A stretch of DNA of 64,000 bases from Nepenthes gracilis (taxonomy: Eukaryota > Streptophyta > Magnoliopsida > Caryophyllales > Nepenthaceae): assembly GCA_033239525.1 (NCBI GenBank), contig BSYO01000033.1, forward strand, positions 4,331,501 to 4,395,500, read 5' to 3'. The position numbers and the translations under genes are program-made. Below the pieces are notes generated by a model. That model saw only the letters and a list, made by a program, of their open reading frames with translations, did no database searches and had not been told where the DNA came from. Position 1 is the first letter of the stretch; every line of letters begins with the position of its first letter. Below are positions 36,271-55,100 of the stretch, piece after piece.

Positions 36271-38908
36271 AATAATATAATCAATAATAATGGCAACCAA
36301 TAAATATCTAGAATAACAATCTCAAATAAATATGAGTAATAACAACATATAATCAATTGAAATTCCATCGCATCCGAATGTTAAAAATAATATAGTTTCT
36401 ACATATTATATCGTAAGTCACACTTATATAAGATATCATATAAATCTTATTAGATCTTATTCTGTCATTTGATCATGCACTTGTCACCAATGGTTGAGTA
36501 ATATCCATGAGACAACCGTTGTTCATAAATTTGATAAGCGATCAACTCCAAGATCTCATGATACTTAACTACCCTCGGTGTATAAATATCAAGTTTAATT
36601 CATATGATCAATATCTTTATTACCTCCTCAGGATAAGTCCATAGTGGTCCAATAGGGATCCACATTTATAAAGGGTTTGAAATACTCTATTTTAAATTCA
36701 CATGTCAAGCTCAACACTCATTTGTTAGATATCTTTCAATATCTCAACATGCATTATTCATAATTATAAGTATTTATTCGGAAACATAGATCTCAATTTA
36801 TAAGAATATGAAAATTAGTATCAAACAATTATAAATATATTAAACTTTCGTAAGTTTCATATTTATCATGACCATAATGTTTTTATATAATTTTCTTTAT
36901 ATTAACCATAAATAATAAAAATGTCACACATGTAATCTCAGACAATACAAAAATAGATCGATAATAAGATGAAGAGATCTATAAATAAATTAAGCATCAT
37001 ACTCTTATCATTTTATTGGGCCCACCATAGCCCATTAAGCCATATGACTAAAAAATGATGCCACCTAGATAACAAGTTTGAAACTGGACCGAACTCATTT
37101 AGGTCCTTCAACATTTGAGCGCCTACTCACATGCTGACTCGTAATATTTCATAAAATTATTATTGGACTTATTAATTTATTAATTTTATTTGCTAGACTA
37201 TAATTTATTTTATCACCACCAAATAAAAACTTGTGAATCATTAATTTATTGAAGTCCACCTCCCTTAGCTAATTTACTTAAAAACAAAAACTATCACACT
37301 GTTCCTATAACATGTCTCAATGTTGTGCTAACCCAAAGAATCTACACATACCTCAAATCCTCAATAGTGAATTAACAACACATAGAGTAGTATAATTTAA
37401 AATGATCATTCTAGAAAATTATAATTTGTCAATGCTATAATAAATCTAGAAAATTATAGCGCAAGAATAACCAATTTGCTATCATAAACGCTTTAATTTA
37501 TCATGTAAATGATTAATCTGAACTTTAATTATCACCTTTGTTAGAGGTGAAATGAATAGATTTCATTTAATTAGTTCTCACATTTTATTTACACATATGA
37601 ATATATGTTAAAGTCACAATAAATCCTATCTAATATTTAAGATATTAAAAATAATTACCGACTGTCAATAAAAAATTAACAAATTATAATTTGATATATT
37701 CAAGAATCCAACACGTCTGATTTTAATATAAAATTAGCCTAAATTAACAGTAATAATTAGTTCATTAATTATTTATAATAATGACCTATTCAGATGAAAA
37801 ATCTAATAAATTCAAATCAAAATATTCAAGTATTACAGTAACCGTTGATGGCTTTTATGAATTGCTAGCGGACAATTTTACTCTCTTAAAATACTTATAT
37901 CCATTCATCTCAACTTCAACTTATATCTTTTTTACATCTAAAGGTATTTTTTTAAAAAAATATATTTAAACATATCATTAAATAACATAATAAATTAAAT
38001 TCAACCGTTTAAGGGTAGGTTTAAAAAAATATATCAATTATTTTTAAATTTTTATAATAAATATCTAAATTTTAAAATAATAATATAAATAATCTAATTT
38101 AAATATTCCGTAAGCAGAACCAATTATGATTTCTAGTCGAATTAGTTATGTCAAATTCAGACCGATCTAACTTAATATTTATAAATTTTTATCTAAATTT
38201 AACCAGTATTTAATTTAATTTTGATTAAATCTAATTATAAATATATTATTAGCCTCTGAAATAATATGACCATTACACATTTAAATATGACTAATTAAAT
38301 GTAAGACAAAAAGTTGTAAATGTAAGCGGGATCGGTTCAGTTTTTATGAGCTTTTTTTTTAAAAAAAAAATTATATAAGAATATATAAGTTAATAAATAA
38401 TATGTTAATTGAAAATATTTTTCAAATTACTTTAAAATATATTTAAGATGTATTCTATTATAGTAAAAATGGTAGTAAGTCGAATTTAGATGGAAGAAAT
38501 TCAACCTCAATATAACGTAATATCTGTTACCTATAGCCCAAATTAGCCCATAATATTTTAAATTTGGGTAAAAATATTTAATATTGTGGATTATGTTTAA
38601 ACTCAAATCAAAACAAAATTATATTTGAAAAAAAATCAAAATTCAACAGTGCTGGTATAGTTTTATTCAATTAAGTTAATATGGTAATTTATTAATATAT
38701 ATTTAAATTTATAATCTACCAAAAGTGATTTAGAGGCTACAAAAATGAAAAATATATCTAACTATCAAATTAGAATACAAATATTTTATGATATTAAATT
38801 TATAATAATTGATAAATGAATAAAATATTATGTTAGAATAAATGTCTAAAGTATATGTGGGGATAACCCTTTAATATTTCACCTTTGAATTTTTTTCTAG
38901 CTAAATTG

Positions 38909-40026
38909 TGATGGGTATATCGAAAATGGGATGGCCCAAAGTCAACGTAGGCCCAAAACGGCCTACTGGACGGTCAACTCATGAACGGCCCAGTTGGGGA
39001 ACAGGGCCAAACCCTGAAAGGCCGAGAACGGTCAACGCTGGCTTTGACCGTCCAGACCTCAACAGACGGCCAACTCACACGCAGACGGTCAACTCAAACG
39101 TTGACCGGGTGTACTGTAACCGTAGGCTCAATAGAGGTTATTTTACCGTTACGGACCTGGCCCACTTGAGCCTACGATCCATCAGACGGCCAGCAACAGC
39201 TCTCCCAACATCTTCCACGATCCCACCTGGCTCTCAAAATGGACACTGACAAAATCAGCGCCCTTCCTATGAGGAAGGTGCCAGATTTTTCCAATTTCCT
39301 GTCAATTGGGGCTCTCCAATGGTAAAATACACGTAAGGAAGGCGAGCAGTTTGGAAAGCCACTGACCGCCATGGAAGGAAACTATTTTGGTCCGTTTGGC
39401 AACTGTCATCAGCTCTGAAAGGCAAGCCAACCAAGAATAACGCAGGGGATCACACCTTCCAAAGTAGGGAGATTACCCTGTCAACCATAAGTAAACCACG
39501 GAATTCTGATTCAAGGGACCGATCTTTGCTTACAACTTCTTGTTGACACATTCTAAGAAAAAGACATTCTTACTTACACACGAGAGGCTCTTACGGGCAA
39601 TTTCTGACTTACAAAGACGATCTCTCACGTACCCAAGTTATTGCTTATGAACACAGAGAAAACTCTCACATCCACGAACACTGACAGAGTACTAGACGGA
39701 GACCCATCGTCTCTTTTAATCTTCCAGACGTTCAGATCCCACCAGAGGCCTCCAACTTCCTGGAGACCTAATCAGGCTTTCCGAGAGTCGTTCCCGGAAG
39801 TTTCCATGCTTTCGAAACATCATTTCCCTACGCTCTCTGTGAGTAGGAATCCATCGCTCACGTCCTCAACAAGCTAACACTCTGAATCCACTTACTTTCT
39901 CTCGCTTTTCAGCATTACATTCCCTATCATAGGAGGTTTTACTGACTTGAGCGTTGGAGTATTTTCGATGAGACAACCTTCCGCCGACACACTGACCTTT
40001 TGTTCGCTTTAGTGGTGTGCGAACCA
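38909..40026 (+). mobile_element. Tat-type solo LTR in the 5' flank of copy B, 3' end truncated
   Basis: Starts TGATGGGTATATCG like the other Tat LTRs of this window. Its first 200 bp hold six or seven GTCAAC/GTTGACC cores. Near the end, GACTTGAGCGTTGGAGT and GTGGTGTGCGAACC correspond to sequence about 120 bp before the end of Tat element 2's LTR, so the terminal 120 bp is missing, along with about 200 bp of flank that unit A still has (6830-7003 and 15407-15425). The left flank AATTG matches the site in unit A; no right-hand duplication is seen. Confidence 0.72.
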
Positions 40027-40230
40027 ATTTTATACAAAATAATAATAATCTTTTATGTTTTAAATACAATTTTACTTAAAAAATTTATTTTTTTTGTGCC
40101 TTCAGGATATGTAATTTTATGTTTTTAGGTAATAACTTTAAATAAACATAAATACCTCATAAATTTAGTTATTTATTGATTTTTAAATTTATTTTTAGGA
40201 CCCGAAATTATTTTCTTCCTTTTAAAATAA

Positions 40231-46987
<6,757 letters not shown>

Positions 46988-47924
46988 GTCTATGCCTTTT
47001 TTCCCTGATCTTTGCTGATTGGTTCTGTGAGTCAAACTCGTAAGAATAATCAAATTAAGCAAGGTGAAAAGTTTGTGTTCATAATGATCATGCTGATAAT
47101 GTCTTATTGCTAATCTCTTATTTTGCCCATGTGATATGATCCTTGGTGTGTTTTGCTGTTCGTTTGTTACTTGTGGGGGTAAATAGTTCTCCCCCCTTGA
47201 AGACATCAGTAGTTATTGATATAAAAAGGTAGTTTGACACATAAAGATCCCATGATGGCCTTTAGTTAAAGACTAGACTGGCTTAATGCAATTGAGTTGT
47301 GGTAGTGGAGAGCACATGATAGATGATACCATGATAATTGGGATCAAGTTCCAATTGCATGAAGTGCGGCTGATTGTCCTCAGAAGCTGCCCTATTGCAA
47401 GGGCCTTTTGGCCTGTGATGTTGAGCAAAAATGTGCAGCTGAGCTCCATGAAAAATGCTTTGGCTATGCGCGGGGTTTAAAGAAGGATTAGACTATTTTT
47501 AAATATGTTGTTTGGTCTTACCTTCCATCACTTTATATAACTCAAATTTATGATTGTTAGATTACACTGTGGTAAGTCTATTGCCATGTTACAGTTTCCT
47601 TTCAATTGGGTTTAAACTAATGATCTTAAAAAATTTGTCAAGTTTGTGATGTGAATTCAAATGGTTACAATTTAAAGGTTTAATATATAGAGTCAAGGAA
47701 GTAGTTGTTTGAAATATATGTTAGCCACGTCAATAGAAAGTGTTCCACATTAAGATTGAAAATCAATGACTTATAAATATGTGCTGATTCAAGTTTTAAG
47801 AGTTGAGGGGAACTGTCTTGTGTTTTGGGTCTTTACAGTTGCAACTAAATTTGAAGCAGCTATCTCTACAACTGCAATTAATTTGAAGCAGCTCCTTTGA
47901 TTTGGTGTGTGCCTTGCAAGCCTA

Positions 47925-50800
47925 TATCCAAATAAGATTATTCTGACAATTCGGATCTGAATTACCTAAACCGTTATAAAATATACACATAAAAATTCGA
48001 ATTATAAATATCTATTATAAATTTTATCATAAATAAATAGAATATTTATCATAATATTAAACCCCTCAAAATAAGATAACATAAATATTCATAATAAAAT
48101 AAACTTACGGGAATATAATTCTGGTAAGTTATATAATGCCTAACAAAATAAAAAGATGCTTTGCTATCTCTTATCATAAAAGTTTTTAAATTTAGAAATC
48201 TTCATATCCAAAATCTCCATAACAATTGTATAATCTTCACAAATATGCTATCAACATGTTTTACACTAGAGTCAATTAGTGTACCAAAAATTCAATAAGT
48301 GATATAATCAATAATAACAACAATTAATAAATTTATTAAATAATAATCTCAATAAATAAGAGTAATAGCAACATAAAATCATTAAGATTCTACCTACTCC
48401 GAATATCAACAATAATATAGGTTTCATCGAATCTATCACAATAGAAATTATAACCATATAAAATATGATAAAAATTTTATTGGATTTTATCCTGTCATCG
48501 TGAATCGACTACGCATTTGCCACTAACGGTTGGGTAATATCTACAAAGTAATCGATGTTCATAAATTTGATAAGCAATTAATTATATGGTCTTATGATAC
48601 TTAGCTACTCCCGGTGTGTAAGTGTCAAACTCAATCCAGATATTCAATATTCTTATTACTCCCTCAATGTTTAGGGTAAGTTCAAAATATATTATGCTCA
48701 TAAACTTGTGATCCAACCAAGATTCATGTTTATAAGAAACATGAAATACTTTATCTTAAATCTAAATATTAAACCAAATACTTTTTAGTACCATATTTTT
48801 TACTATCTTAATATAAATTATTCACAATACTATAATTATTCAATTATAATCATAAACCTCAGTTCACTAGGATATAAAATTTACTAATAAATAATTATAA
48901 ATTGTACTAAAATTTTATAAGTTTTATATTCATTCAAATTATAATATTTTTATAGAATTTTTTTTATTATAACTATAAATAACAAAAATGCCATACACAA
49001 TATCAAACAATGCAAAAAAAGATAACTAAGAAAATAAATAGATTCATGAATAAATTAAATATTAAACTCTTATCATTCTACTAGACCCACTTAGCCATAT
49101 GGCTAAAAAAACAATACCACCTAGATACTTAGATTTAAAATTGGAATGAACTTATTTAAGTCATTTGACGTCCATGCACCTACTTATACGACAACTCGTA
49201 AGGCTTTATAAAATTATTATTAGACTTATTGATTTATTAATTCTATTTCTAATGACAATAATACATAAACTATTATCTATTTTATCAGTACTAAATAAAA
49301 AATTGCTAATCATCAATTTATTAAAGTCCACCTCCCTTAGCTAATTTACTTAAAAAAAACCGCTATCACATGGTTCCCATAACATGTTTCAATGTGTGCT
49401 AATCGAAAGAATCTCTACATAGCTCAAATCCTCAATAGTAAATTAACAACATATAGAGCAGCATAATTTAGAAGGACCATTTTATAAAGAAGCTCTACTG
49501 AATCCCATTGATAACAGTAACTCATCAAATGCTAGCAACAACAATAGATAGAGGAGGTTTCGGTGTACAACATTGCTATTTCGTCAATCAATTATCACAT
49601 TTTTGGGTAATTCAAATCACATTTTGTCAGTGCTATAATAAACCTAGCAAATTATAGTTTAAGAATGACCCATTTGTTATTATAAACGTTTTTAATTTAT
49701 CATGTAAATGACTGACATAAACTTTAATTATCACCTTTATCAGACGTGAAATGAATAGATTTTAATATTTATTATAACATCTCATCATTCGTTTCTTGCC
49801 ACTTCAAATAATCAAAATGATATTTCGCCAATGTGATATTAAATTTAGTATGTCATAAAATAATTACAATAATTATACAGATGTAAATAAATCAAGTAAA
49901 TATATAAATGATTGAACCAAAAACAACTCAGTAGTTGATTTCTCTCCTCAACCAGTCAGTATTCACTCAATTACACGGTATACCAAATTTCTTCAAATGG
50001 TCATTATTTTTATTTAATAACTCAGATCACTAGATTCTATAAGATTTGAATGAAATATGATATTTTATGACCCTTATAATTAGAGTTTTGCCATTTTAAA
50101 AAATAAAAAGCGACTTACAGGCAGCCATTTGCAAGAAAATGGAGTCAAAAAAGGGTAGAGTTTCTAAGAGAGAAGAATTTCACTTGCCTTGCCTGACTTT
50201 TCACGACAATTCAGAAGCAACAACACTGGATGAGTTATCCGACTTTTATTTTAATATTAAATCATATTTAATATTTTATTGTACTAAAAAGAATTATCAA
50301 TTACCGATAAAAAATTACCAAATTATATTTTAATATTTTTAAGAATTCAACACGTCCCAACTTAATATAAAATTAGTCTAAACTTGCCTGTAATAAATAG
50401 CTTATTAATTATGTTTAATAATGATCCATCCAGATCAAAAATCTAATATATTTGAATCGAAATATGTGGATGTTACAGTAACTATTGATGACTTTTATGA
50501 ATTATTAAAGGATAATTTTACCCTTTTAGAATACTCATATTTATTCATCTAAATAAATATCTATATATAAATATTGATATTTAAATAAAAAAAAAAGATG
50601 TCATGTTGGATTGCCTAATTTTTTAGATTGTCTAAAATTTAGACATTATAAGTAGAATAATTCAATTTAGATACTTTAAATTTAGACATCTAATTATTTA
50701 ATCAGATCTAATTATAAATATATTATTAGCCCATGAAACAATATAACCATTACACATTTAAATGACCAATTAAGTATAATATCATTATCTTCCTTTTCTT
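47925..50800. other. AT-rich block closing duplication unit B
   Basis: Counterpart of 33395-33757 plus 36271-38330. No gene recognised. It has about 110-130 bp near 49490-49620 without counterpart in unit A. The 64-codon frame at 50139 has no known domain. Confidence 0.6.
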
Positions 50801-50831
50801 ACTAGAAAATATTTAAAAATTACATGTCCTT

Positions 50832-51656
50832 TGATGGGTCCTGGAACCCTAGGCCCAAAATTGCAGACACATGCCCAAAGAGTCACGTAAGAAGGCTGGC
50901 CAAAAAGGCCCACAAGCCCGATCAAATCCAAATGGATAACTTGTTTCCAAGCGCTTGGCAACCCGAGCGGACACTGAGATTCGTTTGAGGACGAGGACCA
51001 CCAGAAAAGCCAAAATGACCCAGGCGCCAACTCAGACAGCTTGCGCGGCGCATGCCGCCACGAGCGACGAACGCCGCTCCCCGACACGCCAAATGCAGGC
51101 GGTATGCGCCTCTCGAGCCCGCATTCGTCAGACCGCGATGAGTGTGTCCTGTACCATGCCCGCATCCATGAGAGTGGCGATGGTGGCAAGCAACCCTGAC
51201 ACGCCAACGCCACGTGTCGTCTCCCTTACGGCATCACGTTCCTTATAAATACCCTATACTAGCAACTGATGAAGGATATTGATTCTGGATCCATTGACTC
51301 ACGCTCGAGCAAGAACCCTCCAGAGAAAAACAAAGGCAAAGAGATGAGAGAAAATAGAGAAGTTTATCTTCCTTACGCTATAATACCCTGAGAACGTGAA
51401 CGCTTCCCAGGCATCCACTATATCTTCTCTTTACTATAGTGAGATTTCACGGACTGTTCGTCCGCTGCCGTGGTTTTTCACCCCTCGTCAAATTGAGGGG
51501 TTTTCCACGTAAACAGGCACGTTTTCCACTGTCCTCGTACTTTTCTCTCTCTATTCGAGTTCTACTTATTTTGTATTGCTCCAATCTGCGCAACCGCGTG
51601 CTTAAAAAGCCGCTCGTTCTCTACCTGATGTACGGTCAGATTCACCGGACGCAACA
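50832..51656 (+). mobile_element. Tat-type solo LTR, TSD TCCTT
   Basis: Starts TGATGGGTCCTGG and ends ATTCACCGGACGCAACA, 825 bp, with a perfect TCCTT at 50827-50831 and 51657-51661. Start and end resemble the LTR of Tat element 2. A TATAAAT box lies at 51244-51250. No internal sequence adjoins, so it arose by LTR recombination. It ends about 530 bp upstream of the NRX1 start codon on the same strand, so U3 or R sequences could in principle influence that gene. Confidence 0.88.
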
Positions 51657-52188
51657 TCCTTATATTTTCTTTTACGAAAATTTGTAACATTTCCTCAACC
51701 TTTTATTGTTATTTATTTGACATTATTTTATTTTATTTTTCAAAATTTATTTTTGTATTAATTTTATTTTTGTAACAGTTTTTTTCATATTCGTATAGAA
51801 AACTATAAAATTAATATCTATTCTAATTTTTTATTTACTAGAATTTTTTGAAATTACATATATATATTAACTAAGATGTGGTTTAAAATATATTCAATTT
51901 TCTTATTTTTTATGTAAAACAAAATTAATATTAAAATAAAATATAATTATAAAAATAAAATTATAATTATAATTATAAAAAAATAGTCCACAAAAATATA
52001 TACCTCTACGTGTATATGAAATTAAAAATTAAAAAAAAAAAGATACTCCAAAACGTGAAGAAAAAATCTTTTCTTATTTGAAGTCAAATGAATTCTGAAT
52101 TTCGACGCCCATACAGATTTGAGTTTCGAGTCTTCGGCTGCGTGAGACCCGGTCTCTTTCCTGTCTGTCCCTACTGTAATTAAGGAAC
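51657..52188 (+). promoter_or_regulatory. presumed promoter and 5' leader of the nucleoredoxin gene
   Basis: The only sequence between the solo LTR and the ATG at 52189. It is very AT-rich up to about 52070, then less so (52080-52188), as expected for a promoter followed by a leader. Several TATA-like stretches occur (for example TATATATTAA near 51860), so no single box can be chosen. Confidence 0.4.
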
Positions 52189-55100
52189 ATGGCCACCGAT
52201 GGTGTTGAAGCTCAAGACCTTTGTTCGCTTCTCTCTGAGTCTGATAGAGACTTCCTTGTTCGCAATAATGGCGATCAGGTTGCTACTAATTACCTTCTCT
52301 CTCTTTTCTATATTGTTTTTGGCTCCCTTATTCTTTCCGTTTTCTTTTTTTTTTTTTTCCTTTTTTCCTTCACGATCAGGAGAAAGATAAAACCTATGGG
52401 GAGAAGTCAGTTGTAAAGATTAATTACTATCCTTCTGTTTTCACTTCCTTATGCTAATAGCTCGTTGAGGAGTAAGTCTTTTGCGAATCGTGTGAAATTG
52501 TAGAATTTGCTATCCAGTTGAGTCAAAGTTACTAGTGAATCGATTCTTCATCGGTTAAATTTCAATTGAGTATGGTCATTGTGGAAACTCCACTTAATTT
52601 ATTCTATTCTTGAGGTTGAATTATTCTGTGCTTTGTGGAAGACTCAAATATTTCATCCTTAAAAATGGCAACCAGATCTACTATGAATTGGCAATGAAGG
52701 ATATGGATAGAACTTGTAATGGATAAGTGAGTGCACATGTTCGACAGATAAATTGAATGTGCTTCAATATGTAATTACTGGTAATACGTGGTTTGTCTGC
52801 TTGCTTGAGAATTCTTTTTACTATTTAGGAGTCTCAAAGTTAATTCGGATCAGATCAGCACTGGGTTCAGTAAAATGGAGTTTTAGGCTGTTGGCTATCT
52901 TCCTTGTGTATCTCAAGGCCTTAACAAGTCTATCTGATGCATCAACAGGCTGGTTATTTACTGTTTGTTTTCATGTCTTTATTTGCCCTGACATGCTGAG
53001 GTTCATTTGGCAAGCTGACTTGTATGAACTGTTTTTAAGTGGCATTTAGTTTCATAGAGTGAGCTGTTAAGTTGTTCTGCTACAGCATCGAGTTTAGTGG
53101 CCAAATTTGTGATTTATGATTTCGCAGGTTAAAATTGACTCACTGAAAGGCAAGAAGGTTGGGTTGTACTTTTCAGCATCATGGTGTGGACCATGTCAAC
53201 GTTTTACCCCAACTCTTATAGAAGCTTACAACGATATATCTTTGCAGAAAGGTGATTTTCACATTGTTTTTATCTCAGCTGATGAAGATGATGAATCATT
53301 TAATGGCTACTTCTCCAAGATGCCATGGCTTGCAATCCCATTTTCAGACTCAGCTACTCGTGATACATTGGATGACTTGTTCAAGGTGGGGGGAATACCT
53401 CATCTTGTAATCCTAGATGAAAGAGGGAAGGTCCTCAATGATGGTGGTGTGGAGATAATTAGGGAGTTTGGAGTTGAGGGGTATCCATTTACTCCAGAAA
53501 AGATCAAAGAATTAAAAGACCAAGAAATGGCAACTAGGAAGGATCAAACCCTAGGAGCTGTCTTGGTGTCTCCTTCACGTGATTTTGTTGTATCAAACAA
53601 TGGGATGAAGGTTAGACTTAGTTTCTAGAAAAAGCAGTCACTGATATCTTGTTGTTTTTATAGCTAAAATTCTGGTGGAAAAGGGTTTTGCACAAAAAAA
53701 AAAAAAAATAATTTTAAGCATATTGTATTTACTATATATAAGACGTTTGCGACCCTCTCGGTGCTAGGTACTTATCTCTGAGCTTGAAGGAAAGACTGTT
53801 GCCCTATACTTTTCGTTGTCTTCATATAGATTGTGTGCTGATTTCACAGCAGTATTAGTGGAAATTTATGATAAGTTGAAGGCAAGGAAGGAGAAGTTTG
53901 AGGTTGTTTTGGTCCCACTGGATGACGATGAAGAATCATTTAAGCAATGCTTTGGAAGCATGCCTTGGCTTTCTTTGCCATTTAAGGACAAAAGTTGTGA
54001 AAAGTTGGCTCGGTATTTTGAGCTCTCAACACTTCCCACTTTAGTCATCATCGGACCAAATGGTAAAACCCTTCACCCTAATGCTGCTGAAGCCATAGAA
54101 CAATATGCCATTGAGGCTTACCCATTTACCACAGAAAGGTTCGAGGAGCTTGCAGAGATTGAGAGGGTAAGACAGAAAGGTCAGACACTTGAGTCGATTT
54201 TGGTTTCAGAGGATCTGGATTTTGTGATTGATAAAAGTGGAGAAAAGGTAATACTTTTCTTAGTATTGAGTTTACTTCTTAAGTTCTCTGTTAGTTGTTT
54301 AATGTCAAGTTTGATTAGCTGTTCTAACATACATTTGGGATTTCATGCATCACTTTTAAGGGATAAAAAAGTTAGTCTTGACAAGTTATCAAAAAATATA
54401 TATATGTATACTTTATAAGATTTATACCATTTCACAGTTTGCTAGATTGCCATGTTATTTCACAATGTAAGTAATTAATATCATATATGAATCCATATTT
54501 AAATTTCTTTTCTCAAAGTAAATGGAATTGAGTTCTTTCCCTTCGCTCTTATTCCTCTTTATTTAGTGTTGCAGAATTTGTGTAGAAGATTATGATTTGC
54601 TATAGTTCTTTCCTGGAACAAAGCTTAAAACAGCATTAATTGGAAAGTTAAAATTCCCGTCGAAAAAAACTATCATTAAATCCACCACACATATAATAAG
54701 TAATTGTATTATTTATAAGGTAGGAAAAAAAATAATTTCTTAATTATATAAATGTCTTTTTTTCCATCAAAATTTGGACTTAATTGTAAGGGATTATTTC
54801 CTCTAATTGTTTTAATAAGTTACCAATTACGTGTCACATGGGATAATTATAACAAAAAAGGTTTCACTTGACAGAGAATATATCAATCCTCCCCTCACTT
54901 GCTCTTCCCTCGTTATCGTAGGCATCTTACTTACCAGTAAACTTGAAATTCATATAATGGAATATGTTACTTCTAAGTATTTTTGTCATCCAGTTTCATC
55001 TTCAATGCTCATATCCCTTGTTTAACTTGTTTCTTGAGGCTAATCTGTCACGTCCAGATACCAAAGTTCTATTAGTGAATTCTTAATCCATAATTAGTTT

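Larger units (their letters stand above)
33395..38330. other. AT-rich block closing duplication unit A (interrupted by the 2.5-kb solo LTR)
   Basis: Positions 33395-33757 and 36271-38330 match 47925-50800 downstream of copy B, in order. I recognise no gene. A CTAATAAATTC...TTACAGTAACCGTTGATG stretch at 37800-37920 is conserved between units and could mark the end of an old repeat, but its flanking ORF (62 codons) has no known domain. Confidence 0.6.

Noticed and set aside
50785..51213. 142-codon minus-strand ORF
   Set aside because: It is almost entirely inside the Tat solo LTR at 50832-51656 and has no domain.
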